Assembly: GCA_037176905.1 (NCBI GenBank)
Contig: JBBBWG010004847.1
Coordinates: forward strand, 1-29,091
From: Azolla pinnata
Lineage: Eukaryota > Streptophyta > Polypodiopsida > Salviniales > Salviniaceae
Length of the DNA: 29,091 nt
Reading direction: 5' to 3'
The stretch's first letter is position 1; the number at the start of each line of letters is the position of its first letter. Shown here piece by piece: positions 1-10,700 of this stretch. Made by a program: the position numbers and the translations under genes. Under the pieces are notes generated by a model, which was given only the letters and a program-made list of their open reading frames with translations, ran no database searches and was not told where the DNA came from.

Positions 1-18
1 TATTGGTGGTGGTGGTGG

Positions 19-50
<32 letters not shown>

Positions 51-170
51 GTGGTGGTGATGATGATGATGATGGTGATGATAATGATGATCATGATCAT
101 GATACTGAGAGGAGGATGAATTTTGTCTGTCTCTGGCTAACTCTGTTGATGTCGACGACAGTGATGATGA

Positions 171-210
<40 letters not shown>

Positions 211-808
211 GTGATGAGAGGATGATGAATTGAGTTGTTTAACAAATGTCTTTGTCTTTGGCTGACTCTGATGATGATGATGGTGGTGGTGATGATGATG
301 ATGTCTCTGTCTCTGGCTAACTCTTTTGATGATGACGACAGCGACGATGATGATGATGTTGATGATGATAGGATCATGACTTGGGCTATTTAACAGATGT
401 CTCTCTGTCTTTGGCTGACTCTGATGATGATGATGATGACGGCGATGATGATGATGATGGTGATAAATTGAGATGTTTAACAGATGTCTCTGGCTACTCT
501 ATTGATGATGATGATGATGATGATGTTGCTGCTGCTGCTGATGATGATGCTGATGATGCTGTTGTAGATGATGATGGTGATGATGTTGCTATTGATGATG
601 ATATTGATGATGGTGATGATGTTGCTGCTGCTGATGATGATGATGATGAGGATGATGATGAGGATGATGATGATGATGATGATGATGATGTTGTTGTTGT
701 TGTTGATGTTGATTTTGCTAATGATGATGATGATGATGATGATGATGATGTTGTTGATGACGATGATGATGATGATGATGATGATGTTGATGTTGATTTT
801 GCTAATGA
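1..808. repeat. Composite GAT/TGA minisatellite
   Basis: Long runs of (GAT)n are interrupted by copies of a non-GAT block of roughly 45 bases resembling TTTAACAGATGTCT followed by TTGGCTGACTCT. Copies or partial copies lie near 121-155, 234-270, 300-330, 388-422 and 474-505. A second unit, GTTGATTTTGCTAATGATGA-like, occurs at about 706-726 and 793-813. Frames through it read as poly-Asp or poly-Met/Leu, as any GAT array would. I see no gene here. It looks like a higher-order satellite rather than a simple microsatellite. Confidence 0.85.
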
Positions 809-965
809 TTATGCAAGTTCAGTTTCTACCAGAATTCGCCAGCTCCCAGCAAAACTGTTACTTTCTCTATTGTGGGTCTGCACCCCGTACTATAACCGAT
901 TTTGTCCGGCATTCTGTTCTTGACCTCTGGCTTCTCCTCCTCCGGGGCCTCTTTCCTCATCTCTT

Positions 966-1266
966 TCTTCTTGATCCCAACTGCCCAGCTCCCAAAAGCT
1001 CTCTGGTCCATCCATTTGTGATCAGCTAGCTTTTACTTTGTTGCAATGTCCCAACTGCCCGCGATCAGCTAGCTAGCTTCTCCTTTGCTGGAATCGGTGC
1101 CAATGGCCGCATCAGCATTTAGCTTCTGCTACTGCATCTCTACAGATCTATCTGCTATCAATCTATGAATCTGCTGCATCTCTACAAATCTCTCTATCTA
1201 TCAATCTACTGCATCTTTGCATTGGATCTATCTATTTGCCAATCTACCGCATCTCTACATATCTAT

Positions 1267-1344
<78 letters not shown>

Positions 1345-1521
1345 TATCTATCTATCTATCTGTTTGTCTTGTCTTTGCTGGAATGTCCCAACTGCCCAGC
1401 TCCTTGAAGCTTTCCCGTCTATCCATCCGCAATCGTTCCTTTGCTAGGGAATCGGCGCAATCAGCAGCTGGGCTTCTGCCGCTGCTACTACAGCTCTACA
1501 GATCGATCTGCCTGTGAATCT
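966..1521. repeat. Diverged direct duplication flanking an (AATC)n array
   Basis: A block containing CCCAACTGCCCAGCTCC, then CTTTGCTGGAATCGG, GCATCAGCA, CTTCTGC, CTACAGATC and ATCTATGAATCTG occurs at about 970-1171 and again, diverged, at about 1385-1521. A partial third copy of CCCAACTGCCC lies at 1050. The (AATC)n array sits between the copies. No coding potential is convincing. Confidence 0.7.
1272..1362. repeat. (AATC)n then (TATC)n microsatellite
   Basis: About 18 uninterrupted AATC units are followed by about four TATC units. Forward frames read as Asn-Gln-Ser-Ile repeats, which is the trivial product of a tetranucleotide array, so no gene is inferred. Confidence 0.95.
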
Positions 1522-1699
1522 ATGGATCTGTCTTCACAAAAAAGCACATTCAACATGCAAAGTCCTTGGCACACCACTCCATGAAAAAACAAATCAGAAC
1601 TGAGCTTTTTCTTTTCCTTTTTTTATTCAACACTGGAAAAAAAAACTCATTCTTAAAATCTCTCAGTTTTGTGGGTTGACAAAAGAAAAAGGTCTTTTT

Positions 1700-1912
1700 G
1701 TGTTCTTCTTCTTCTTCTTCTTCTTCTTCATTTCTTCATGTTCTTCTTCTTCTTTTTCTTCTTCATTTCTTCTTCTTCTTCTTCTTCTTCTTCTTCTTCT
1801 TTTCTTCTTCTTCTTTTCCTTCTTCATTTCTTCTTCATTTCTTCTTCTTCTTCTTTTCTTCTTCTTTTCTTCTTCTTCATTTCGTCTTCTTCTTCTTCTT
1901 CTTCTTCTGTTT
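1700..1912. repeat. (TTC)n polypyrimidine tract upstream of the remorin gene
   Basis: About 200 bases of nearly pure TTC with TTT and CAT interruptions end about 110 bases before the remorin start codon. It probably lies in the promoter or 5' untranslated leader. CT/TTC-rich leaders are common in plant genes. A homopurine-homopyrimidine tract this long could form a triplex (H-DNA), which is inference only. Confidence 0.9.
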
Positions 1913-2009
1913 TTCCAAATCTGCTGCTGCTCGCTGCCGCCTTCGCTCCCCGAGCTCCGATTCTCTGTGCATGGAGCTCGCCCTGCATCAGCTCCATGTC
2001 TGTTGCCCG

Positions 2010-2018
2010 AAACCCTAA
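2010..2018 (+). promoter_or_regulatory. Telo-box just before the remorin start codon
   Basis: The sequence AAACCCTAA ends two bases before the ATG at 2021. Telo-boxes (AAACCCTA) are known plant promoter and leader elements, often in growth-related genes. Its location suggests a place in the 5' leader. Function here is not shown. Confidence 0.55.
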
Positions 2019-2020
2019 CC

Positions 2021-4545
2021 ATGGCGCTCCAATCCTCCCATGCCCGCCGCCGCAGTCAATCCCCCTGGAACTTCGCAGCCGGCTGCGATCAGGCCATCCA
2101 CACCAAGAACACCATCTCCGCGCCCGCCTCCGTCTCCGCCCCAGGCTCCAGCAATCATCCCCATCGCAAGCGAGCTCCTTCCAAGTGGGACGATGCCGAG
2201 AAATGGCTCATCTGCTACGACAACCCCTCCCTCAACTACATTGACCGCCTCCCTTCCGCCCTTCCCTTCGGCAATGGCAACGACGCTGGCAGCAGCATCT
2301 CGCTTGGGAAAGGCTCGCAATCTGCGCGTGACTTGGCGATCAAGAACTTGTCAGGCCGCATTCCGAAGGAGCGAACAGGTAATCCACATCATCCCTATGG
2401 TCACCTATATGGTATGCTGTCGAATTTCTGGTATCTCAACCGGTGAGTATAAAGATGCATCATGCTAGCGATTCGGTGTGTGGAAGAAAGAAACCCTTGA
2501 CCGCAGAAAAACTAGTCGATGCATGTGATGAGTGATCGATCACCTATATGGTATGCATTCAAATTTCTGGTAGCCCCACCGCCGAGTATAAGATGCATCA
2601 TGCGAGCGATACGGTGTGTGCAAGAAACCCTTGAACCACAGAAAATCTAGTCGATGCACGTGATGAGAGATCGAGACATGACATCCTGAGTCTCCTGCGT
2701 ACCCCCTGAAAGGAAATGTAAAACAAGGTTTGGAATGAAGGACCAATTTCGTGGCAAGGAAGAAGGCGAGAATCAACATGTGTAGAGATCCTGGGCTTGG
2801 ATCTAAAAATGGTAAGGAGTTTATTCAGATTGATTTGCGTAATGGAGCAGCTCTTGAAGAAGATGAAGATTAGAGAACATAAGCAGGAGGCATGATTTGT
2901 AAATTTATTTCCTGCCCTTTGTTTTCATGACCGATTTATTGTATAGGTAGTGGCATGTTAGCTTGAAGCTAACTTGTTTTAGGAATGGGTGCATACATAG
3001 ACTAAGGGAATCGATCGATGCACTCTAGATATGATCCCTTCAGCTCGTTTGCACGACAGCAATGGAAAGCCTCTAGGTCTTTGAAGGATGGATATTTGGC
3101 CCTTAAGTAACCATAGTTGTAAATCTAGTCATTATATGTGCTACCATATTTGTAACATCTATCTCCAAGAAGATGGTTGTTTGACAAATTGTGAGGTCCG
3201 GATGACACTGCACAATATCCTGCAGTGAAATATCAACAAAACGTTGGCGTCATTGGATATGTGGATCTTGTGGTAAGATGTAGTAACGCCAGTGTAGTTC
3301 ATACTTGAAGGAATTTGTTGTAGCCTGTATGTATATGTCTTATAAGATGTTTCTGCAATGATTTTAAAACAGGGGGTTCTATGGAGCGGGGGACTGGAAG
3401 AAGGAAATCGGAGATGAAAGACGTGGGAATCGAGGTTTCACCCTCGTTATCATGCAGCAGGGACATGGGAACACAAGTGACTCCGTTTCCTAGATTCGCT
3501 GCAAAAAGCCTAAACTCCACTGCATTGTCTACACCACAGGCTAAGCCGAAGGAGCTGCGATCTCCGATGCATCGCCGCCATTGTAACACCCCGATCGAAA
3601 GATCTTCAACAACAGCAACAGAAACAGCAACATCACACCACCATAGCTTCCTTCTAGGCTTCAAGACATCTTCCAATCTTCTCGACCCCAGTCAGTACCT
3701 GGAGCCTGATGAAACCGACCCTGTTGCAAAGCTTGGACTTTTGTCTGGCCCTGACACCTTCCGCTCAGTTCCCATCTCTTCAGGCCCTGCAAGACTTGAT
3801 GGAAACTTTGCATCCAACTCCTGTGAACGGAAGGAAGCAGAGAAAACAACAAACCGCTCGACCAATGCTGCCTTTTACCAGTGCAGCTGTTGCAAAATGA
3901 GACATGGAGGACTTGCTTGGGAAGAAGGTGAACTAGCTAAATTGGATTCCAAGTGAGTTGTTTCCATCCGATTCAGACCACATTGCTCATCAGCAAGGAT
4001 GATCCTATCCTAATGTTGAACCTGAGCATTGCATTTGAACCCCAATCACTAGGCTGACAGCAAAGCAAGCGGTTTTCTTAATCTACTTTTCTCTTTCAAT
4101 CGATTAGGTACCATCAGCAAGAGGCGAAGATCAACGCATGGGTCAACCTGAAAAGGGCGAAAGCAAATGCCGAGCTAAGGAAACTCGAGGTAGTGTTTCG
4201 ATTATCGATGTTGGGTGTGCACGCGTGTGGTATATGCACGAAAGTAGCCCGTCATGAAGCCTTTCGATAAATGTGTTGTGACTGAAGATCATCGACGATG
4301 AGAGAAACCAGAACGTTTGTTGGTATGTGATGTAGCTGAAGCTGGAGAGGTTGAGATCTCAGGCGATGGAGAGGGCCATGAAGAAGGTGACTCGTGCACA
4401 CGTCAAGGCAGAAGAGATGAGGAAAGTTATCGAAGCTCACCATGAACGGCAGCTTCGGAAGGTGACACAGAAGGAGACAGAGCCACCACCACCCAAGTGC
4501 TTTGGAAGTGTCCTCTGCATCCAGAACTTGACCAAGTGGTCATGA
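2021..4545 (+). CDS. Remorin family protein, long N-terminal type (4 exons, 409 aa)
   Basis: Exons are 2021-2378, 3373-3952, 4108-4189 and 4336-4545; all introns are GT-AG and phases 1, 2 and 0 join cleanly. The start ATG has a strong context (AACCATGG). The N-terminal part carries SPWNF (residues 14-18) and KWDDAEKWL (55-63), a block conserved in long remorins. Residues about 75-295 are Ser/Thr/Pro-rich and probably disordered. Residues about 300-395 are the Remorin_C region: AWEEGELAKL, then a charged coiled coil through HHERQLRKV. The tail (395-409) starts CFGSVLC, with two cysteines suited to S-acylation. Remorins are plant-specific proteins bound to the inner plasma membrane in nanodomains, with roles in signalling, plasmodesmata and microbe responses. 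Length and the KWDDAEKW motif suggest the less-studied group 5/6 remorins; the subgroup is inference. Confidence 0.93.
2401..2674 (+). repeat. 139-bp tandem duplication in remorin intron 1
   Basis: TCACCTATATGGTATGC begins copies at 2401 and 2540. Both continue through AATTTCTGGTA, GAGTATAA, GATGCATCATGC, GCGAT, CGGTGTGTG, AAACCCTTGA, CTAGTCGATGCA and GATGAG. The first copy contains a strong donor-like CGGTGAGTAT (GT at 2443) that the second has lost (CGCCGAGTAT). Confidence 0.9.
2675..3372 (+). other. Rest of remorin intron 1, no feature seen
   Basis: Intron 1 runs 2379-3372. Beyond the tandem duplication I see no gene, transposon motif or repeat in this stretch. The acceptor is AAAACAG followed by GGGGTTC. 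Confidence 0.7.
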
Positions 4546-6194
4546 CACAAGAACATGGAGTCTTGGTACTAATCCCCTCCCCCTTAGACCACAAGTATAG
4601 TGGAATCACAACTTATTGATCACAATCCATCTGCAGCACCCACGTACACGTTGTTACGATACAACCCATCTCCTCAAAATATGTGTATATATGTATAATT
4701 AGTTGCATACTCAATCATGGAAACTCGATTGGTATACATATTGAATGATCTGATTATACATTCTCCATTTCATTACAAGCGAGGCTGTTAAAGAATGCAG
4801 ATCCCTTTTGAAGTGCCCCTTTGGTGCTGATGCAGCTTAACAAGAAAAGTGTTACAGGTGCACTTTGAGCTGTGGTGGGTGGCAGACTTATGGAAGAAGG
4901 AATCCGTTCGCTAACGGAACAAAAGAGTGCTCTGATACTAATGCCCGAGGATAAATAAACAGAAAATCTTTATCCTTTCCCTGCATTCTATCAACAATTT
5001 CAACAGATCCTGAAAGATGTGTACATGGTATGCTAGATGAGCTGCCTGCCTGGTGATGGGTTCAAGTCCTCCCACTTCAAGAGTTGAATCAAATTGCAGC
5101 CTTCGGGTGAGTGAGATACCAATACTGCTAGAAAATGGAAGCAAAGAAGTTGCCTTTGAATTGGAGGTATGAAAATTTTGATAACCAATCACATGCAAAA
5201 AGTTACCATGAGAAAGCCGTCGGTTACTGATTCGATCGAGTCTGGGAAACTGGTTCTTGTGAAAGCTGAACTTTTTGGCTCGATTTCCTTTTGATCAGTT
5301 TGGATGTACTCTCAGATCCTGGGCTTGTATTCCTTTGAGGGCTTGAAATTGCCTTTTCTTCCACCTTTGCCCCATGTGCAAAGAAAGCATTTGGCATACA
5401 TTGGCGTCAATAGCATCGTGGGAATCTGAAGCTCAGCGTCGGTTTTCTATTCGAGAATGATATATTTTCTTGATTGGGAAGCTAGCTTTTTGGTGAGTTT
5501 TTCGTATGTTTTACATCCAATGATGTAAAGCTGGTGATATGTCAGATGTGTTGGGCTTTGTGAGCAACAGGTTGATTTAGTACAAATGTTGATTTTATAC
5601 TACCTTTGCCCAAAATTTCGCCATCAAATTAACATGTTGTAGCCCTACCCATCACTCGTCCTTTGATCGTTTGATTCGTGTGTTTTTTCATCGACTTACA
5701 GAGAATTGTTCTTTAATGTTGGGACCTTTTTCTGGAGATGTTTTTATTCATTGACTGATTGCACAGGATTGTAACCAAAAGAATCAACCTCACTGCATAA
5801 ACATGATCAAGTACCTCAAACTACTTAAAGATTTCTCAGGCCCTTACACATGCACATACATGTCTATACGATATCGTCTTGAGTGCGGATTTTAGAGTCC
5901 ATTCTCCTCTTGTTAGCAATGGTCGCAAAAAACTAGATTTTTTTACATGTTTTTCACACTCAAAATGCAGTGAAGTGTTGTTGATAGCGTTATGAAGAGA
6001 TACACTTTGTGAAGATGTTTTTGAACACCATTTTAAGAAGATGTTATGTTAAACCATCATTATATATGAGCATATATTTATATATTTGTACTTGTTATAA
6101 TCTAAGAATCCTCGTATTGTTATATATCTCTAAAAGTTTTAGAAAGTTTTAGAATATTCATGAGCCCAAAATATTTTAGAATACTTTAAAATAT
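4546..6194. other. Intergenic region after remorin, no gene seen
   Basis: This holds the remorin 3' untranslated region of unknown length. A possible polyadenylation hexamer AATAAA is at 4954-4959. GGTTCAAGTCC at 5059-5069 matches a Pol III B-box, with GCTCTGATACTA at about 4930, so a decayed SINE or LTR scrap is possible. Short open frames show no family resemblance. Confidence 0.6.
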
Positions 6195-6507
6195 TCTTAT
6201 TTGTATACTTGATTGCGTATAATAAATACTTGTAACCTTTTCGACCCATACGATAAATTAAATGATAATAATTGGCACATCAAATATATCTTTTTGTTTT
6301 GTTTTTTACTTTTTTTTATATCTATCTTTGTGATCTCATATATTATGGAATGTTTTTATTTGTGTATTTAATCGTACACTATAAATACTTGTAACTTCCT
6401 TGATCTATACGACAAATTAAATGATAGTAATTGGCACATTAAATATATCTTCTCATTTTGTTTTTTACCCTTCTTTATATCTATTTTCATGATCTCATAT
6501 CTTCTCA
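6195..6507. repeat. 159-bp AT-rich tandem duplication
   Basis: Copies at about 6195-6348 and 6354-6507 share TTATTTGT, ATAAATACTTGTAAC, AAATTAAATGATA, TAATTGGCACAT, AAATATATCTT and GATCTCATAT in the same order, spaced 159 bases apart, with scattered mismatches. No coding content is evident. Confidence 0.85.
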
Positions 6508-7100
6508 AGTTATCCATGTTCTATCATGTGCTTCGACTCGTAGTTTTGTCGTTATGACAACCGATAGTCAACGTGCCACAAGGATGACAAACAACATCTC
6601 TATTACTAATTGATCCTCGTTTCATCGATTGTTATATTATACACGAGTAGAACTTATTGTAGCATACGTTGTGGCCAACGTGCAGATACGCTACCTGTTT
6701 TCAACTCACGCGCGAATTAAGTTAAAACTCCCCTCTCTTGATCGAGAGTACGCACAACGCATGCTTACACGATGAGGGATGTTCCCAAATTCTAGTATTG
6801 TTACATGTTTTCCCAATCAACAAGCATGTACTACTGATCATTCGTACAAGCATTGAAAAGCGAACAAACGTAAGTTGCAGAAGGTACTACAACAACAATG
6901 GCCACTCTCGGACTGAATGAACCTTCAACCTGACCTCAGTTCTATTCGTCTCCACACCATATGCTCTGCGAAACCCTAACACATTGTACGCGCGAGTTTT
7001 ATAAGCAGCTTCACAGCTTCGGGCTGACGGAAGAGAAAGTAAAGATTCTGAGCTGCTCCGAGCAGTTAAAGCTCCCGAGCCCCGAGATGCTCTGCCGATT

Positions 7101-7184
7101 CGCTCCGAAACCCGATTGTACAACCGATTCCTTCCGTATACGTCGCCCGAAACCCGATTATACGATCGATTCCTTCCGTATACA
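7101..7184. repeat. 42-bp tandem duplication upstream of the alpha-glucosidase gene
   Basis: GAAACCCGATT, then CGATTCCTTCCGTATAC, begins at 7107 and again at 7149. It lies a few hundred bases upstream of the gene start and may include promoter elements. A telo-box-like AAACCCTAA is at 6971-6979. Confidence 0.8.
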
Positions 7185-7199
7185 TCGCTAACTGGCCGA

Positions 7200-7460
7200 T
7201 CTAACAGTACAAAAATACACACGCATATACGTAAAAACACATACGCGAGTACGCACACGTACACAGACGTACAAGTACACGCGTATTTGCGAGTACATAC
7301 ATACATATATCCACAGATTAGTGTTAGTAGTATCTATAGAACTATACACGTACAGGTGCCCCCGTATCTATAAATTATACGCGTATCTACGATTGTGTAC
7401 GGCCTCGGCCACGATATACGGATACGCGTACGCGTATACGTACGTACACGCGCACACAAT
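7200..7460. repeat. Alternating purine-pyrimidine promoter zone
   Basis: This stretch is unusually rich in TACG, CACG and TATA steps that alternate purine and pyrimidine, including the perfect 16-bp palindrome ATACGCGTACGCGTAT at 7422-7437. Such DNA can adopt Z-form. It sits directly upstream of the alpha-glucosidase start codon and overlaps a candidate TATA box. Confidence 0.7.
7369..7375 (+). promoter_or_regulatory. Candidate TATA box for the alpha-glucosidase gene
   Basis: TATAAAT lies about 130 bases before the chosen ATG at 7500, which would leave a leader of about 100 bases. The surrounding DNA is TA-rich, so chance occurrence is possible. Confidence 0.4.
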
Positions 7461-7499
7461 CCGATGACAGGAAGAAGCACGAAAGGAAACGCGAGGACG

Positions 7500-7718
7500 A
7501 TGTCTTCGCTGCAGATCCTTCTTCCTCCGCCGAATCTCCATCGATCCTTCTCCGAGTTTCTCTCCTGCAGCAACAGCAGCAGCAACGGCAACGGCAACGG
7601 CAGCAGCAGCAGAAACGGCAACGGCAACAGCAGCAGAAACGGCAACGGCAACAGCAGCAGAAACGGCAACGGCAGCAGAAACGGCAACGGCAACAACAGC
7701 AGCAGCAGCAGCAGCAGA

Positions 7719-7750
<32 letters not shown>

Positions 7751-10700
7751 AAGGAAGAAGGAGAAGACGACGAAGAACAGCCGGTGTTCCATCCCCCTGA
7801 TCGTACCTTCGTTCGCTCCACCATTGCTACGTCGTCCTCGTGCTCGTCCGCTTCATCAGGTATACTCGATGCACTGCGAAAATTCGTCCATTTTCTGCAG
7901 CTCTAGCTGCCGACAGCTTGGAGCGAGCAAGAAGGAATTGTGGACGAGGAGAAGAACGCCATAGCCACTGACTGTGACGGAGAAGAGAGCTGCAAAGTTT
8001 TTTGCAATGTCTCCGGTGTGCATGAATTACTGATTCTGCCCGAAGACGAAGAAAATTAAGATGAAAGCTGGTGGAACGAGAAAATCCGTCCGTAGAGGGA
8101 AAACCTTAGAGAAAGAAGAAGAAAACGAAACGCCATTCAAACATCTGATCTCTCTCTATCTCTCTCCCGTTCTCTCCTTCTCTTTCTGCCTGTCACACTT
8201 GCTGTTTACTCGTGAATTGAGAAACAGCATTTATGCCAAAACGTCAAGGTCTTCTGCTTCCTTCCCATGATAACTCTCTTTCACTCCCAAAGATCAGGTT
8301 TTCATGATCTGTTTGCATTTCGTTCACATCTCTGCAGGACTAATTAACAGTTCTTCTTAGAAATTCTCTCGTCTTCTCTCGAAGAGTTAAGTTTCCAAAC
8401 TGCTTCTGTGCATTACTCAAAGTCTATGTCATTTGTTCAAAGATAAAGTTTTTGACATATTTATATAGCCCAAATCTGCAGGAAGAGCAACAGCATTGTG
8501 TTCTTACTATGAGTGCTCGAAGCTCCGAGTAAGGTTCTCAAGTCTACACAAGAAGTTTTTACCTACCTTGACAGCAAAGATGGATTCTTTCTCTACCACG
8601 GAGGAAAGCATATGGGTTCAAATTTTAGAAAAGGGAGTATTTCGGTTTGATCGAACAGAGAATGACAGAGAAAACGCATCCGCATCACTGTCTTTTGTGG
8701 ATCCAAGAAAGAGAGAAATTCCTTTCGATGATAACAAGACTGAAGAGATGCCTTCTTCTTTTCCTCTTTACATGCCTCAGTGGAGTCTCCGGGGAAGTCA
8801 ACAAAGCATTACTATCCAGGTCACCTAACCTTTGTACATGTAAAGGTGTCTATGTCTTGAAAGCATTCCTCTGATTGTATATACGTTCATGATTCAAAAT
8901 TCATCAGGAATTCGGATATTTTCAACTGCTTTACATTCGAAATTCATGCCCTTGAACTGGAGGGATTCTACATCCATATCTGCCAATTTACTGTCTGACC
9001 ACAAAGTTGGATCTTTGTAATCGTTTTACATATAGAATTGATGTTTTCAGATTGTTTAGAGTCTAATCCATCTGTTTATTCACTGTTACGTGTAGAATTC
9101 GAAGGGAAAGAGTTTCACTTTTTTAATGTTTTATGCTTATGAATTATAGGAGTCAGCATCCATCTGAATTTCATTTTCATTATTTCGTTGTAGTAAAATT
9201 TACTTTTGCACCTAGAATTTGAGTGATCAGCTTCAATTCGTTGACGCTTGTCAGTACATTCATTGTTATTACCTCAAACCTCTATAGATTCATATCTTTG
9301 TACATGTACATACATATATGTATATGTATACCTATCTGTCTTTATTTAATGATTTTATTTCTAGAAAGAACTGATGCTATTGGATGGGATGAAGTTCATG
9401 TACTATTATTGCCTTAAATTTGGATATTTGTGGTGGTTTTTCAAATAGAATTCTGCAGAGAGATATTTCATGGTTTACATCAAGGATTTCTTGACTTTGC
9501 AACCATATGTTAGTGCTTTTACTTGTAGAGTGAGAAAATCCATTTGGATCATTGGGAGCTTCATTTCTATGTTTACTATTTCATTAAATTTAGTCATTTG
9601 TCATTTTTTGTGCCTAGTATTGTGCATAGATATAAGTTCTTGTGAAAAGACCTGCAGAATCTCATGTTTTATCCACAGTTTTTTTATCCACGGTTTTTAT
9701 GCTTGTGAAAGGGAGTTTACATAATTTTGTGTTATGCTTTCAGGTACCTGTAGGCTCTTCCCTCTATGGTACAGGTGAAGTAAGCGGGCCACTTGAACGA
9801 TCGGGCCAACGGGTGATTCCTTTCATTGTTTTCAATCATATAAATTATGAGAAACCAATGAAATATTAGTTCTTTAGTTCTACAAATAAAGAGGAACTGA
9901 TAAATTAGTCCTCTTAATTGTTCAAGTAAAGAAGAATCAACGAACTGTTAGACAATGTTTAAATGAGGAGCTGATAGGAGGGCACTGGTGGGCCATGCAT
10001 CTAGGCTTGAAAGACCCATTTTCTCTAGTAGCTGAAAAGAGCACATTTAGTCAAGATCTCTTTCTGTGCACCTGAATATATGAGCTTGTCCTTATGTTTA
10101 AAAGATTGTTTCGAAAACTAGTTTTATTTTTCGAAAAAGAAAGAAAGAATATATTATGGCACTTGCCCATCTTGATCAACAATTAGATTTCTGAGACAGA
10201 AATTTCTGCATTTCAATTTATGCAATTCAATAGTGACTACTGAATCCATCAGTGTTCAACTAGGGAAATGGATTTCCTTTCCATTTTGGCACTACGAATT
10301 TGATTTTCTATTCACATTCTTCCTAATGTTGGCAGATTTTTACATGGAACAGCGACGCCTGGGGTTTTGGAAGAAGCACAACATCCTTGTACCAATCACA
10401 TCCTTGGGTTTTGGTAGTTTTTCCTGATGGGACAGCACTCGGGGTACTTGCAGATACAACCAGAAGATGTGAGGTTGGTTTCTATGTGTGAAGAAATTTG
10501 CCATCTTATTCTGTATGCGTGGTATGTGAGTGTTGACAATTCATTTCAACCTTGATTTATCATAAAGGTATTGTGGGGGTAGCAATAGTACTCGAGCACA
10601 GTCATCTCTCTTTCCAATAGTTGCCGAGATTGCTTTAGTATGTTCTTTTTTCATGCACATTTTTTTCAGTTTTTCTATGTGTGTCACATGCTTAAATGCA

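Noticed and set aside
381-923. A 180-codon open frame rich in Asp on the plus strand
   Set aside because: It is the automatic translation of the GAT satellite; there is no non-repeat domain and a parallel frame is open as poly-Met.
1165-1517. Open frames with Asn-Gln-Ser-Ile repeats
   Set aside because: They are frames of the (AATC)n array; all three forward frames are open for the same reason.
1663-2022. Open frames of Glu/Lys/Arg (minus) and Phe/Ser/Leu (plus) near the remorin start
   Set aside because: They come from the TTC tract. Only the part from the ATG at 2021 belongs to a real gene.
2379-2442. Extending remorin exon 1 to the strong donor at 2442
   Set aside because: It leaves phase 2 and breaks the frame with exon 2, whereas 2378 joins correctly.
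7334-7824. Minus-strand open frames of Leu/Pro/Phe and Cys/Arg repeats opposite exon 1
   Set aside because: They mirror the triplet repeat of the glucosidase exon and contain no other domain.
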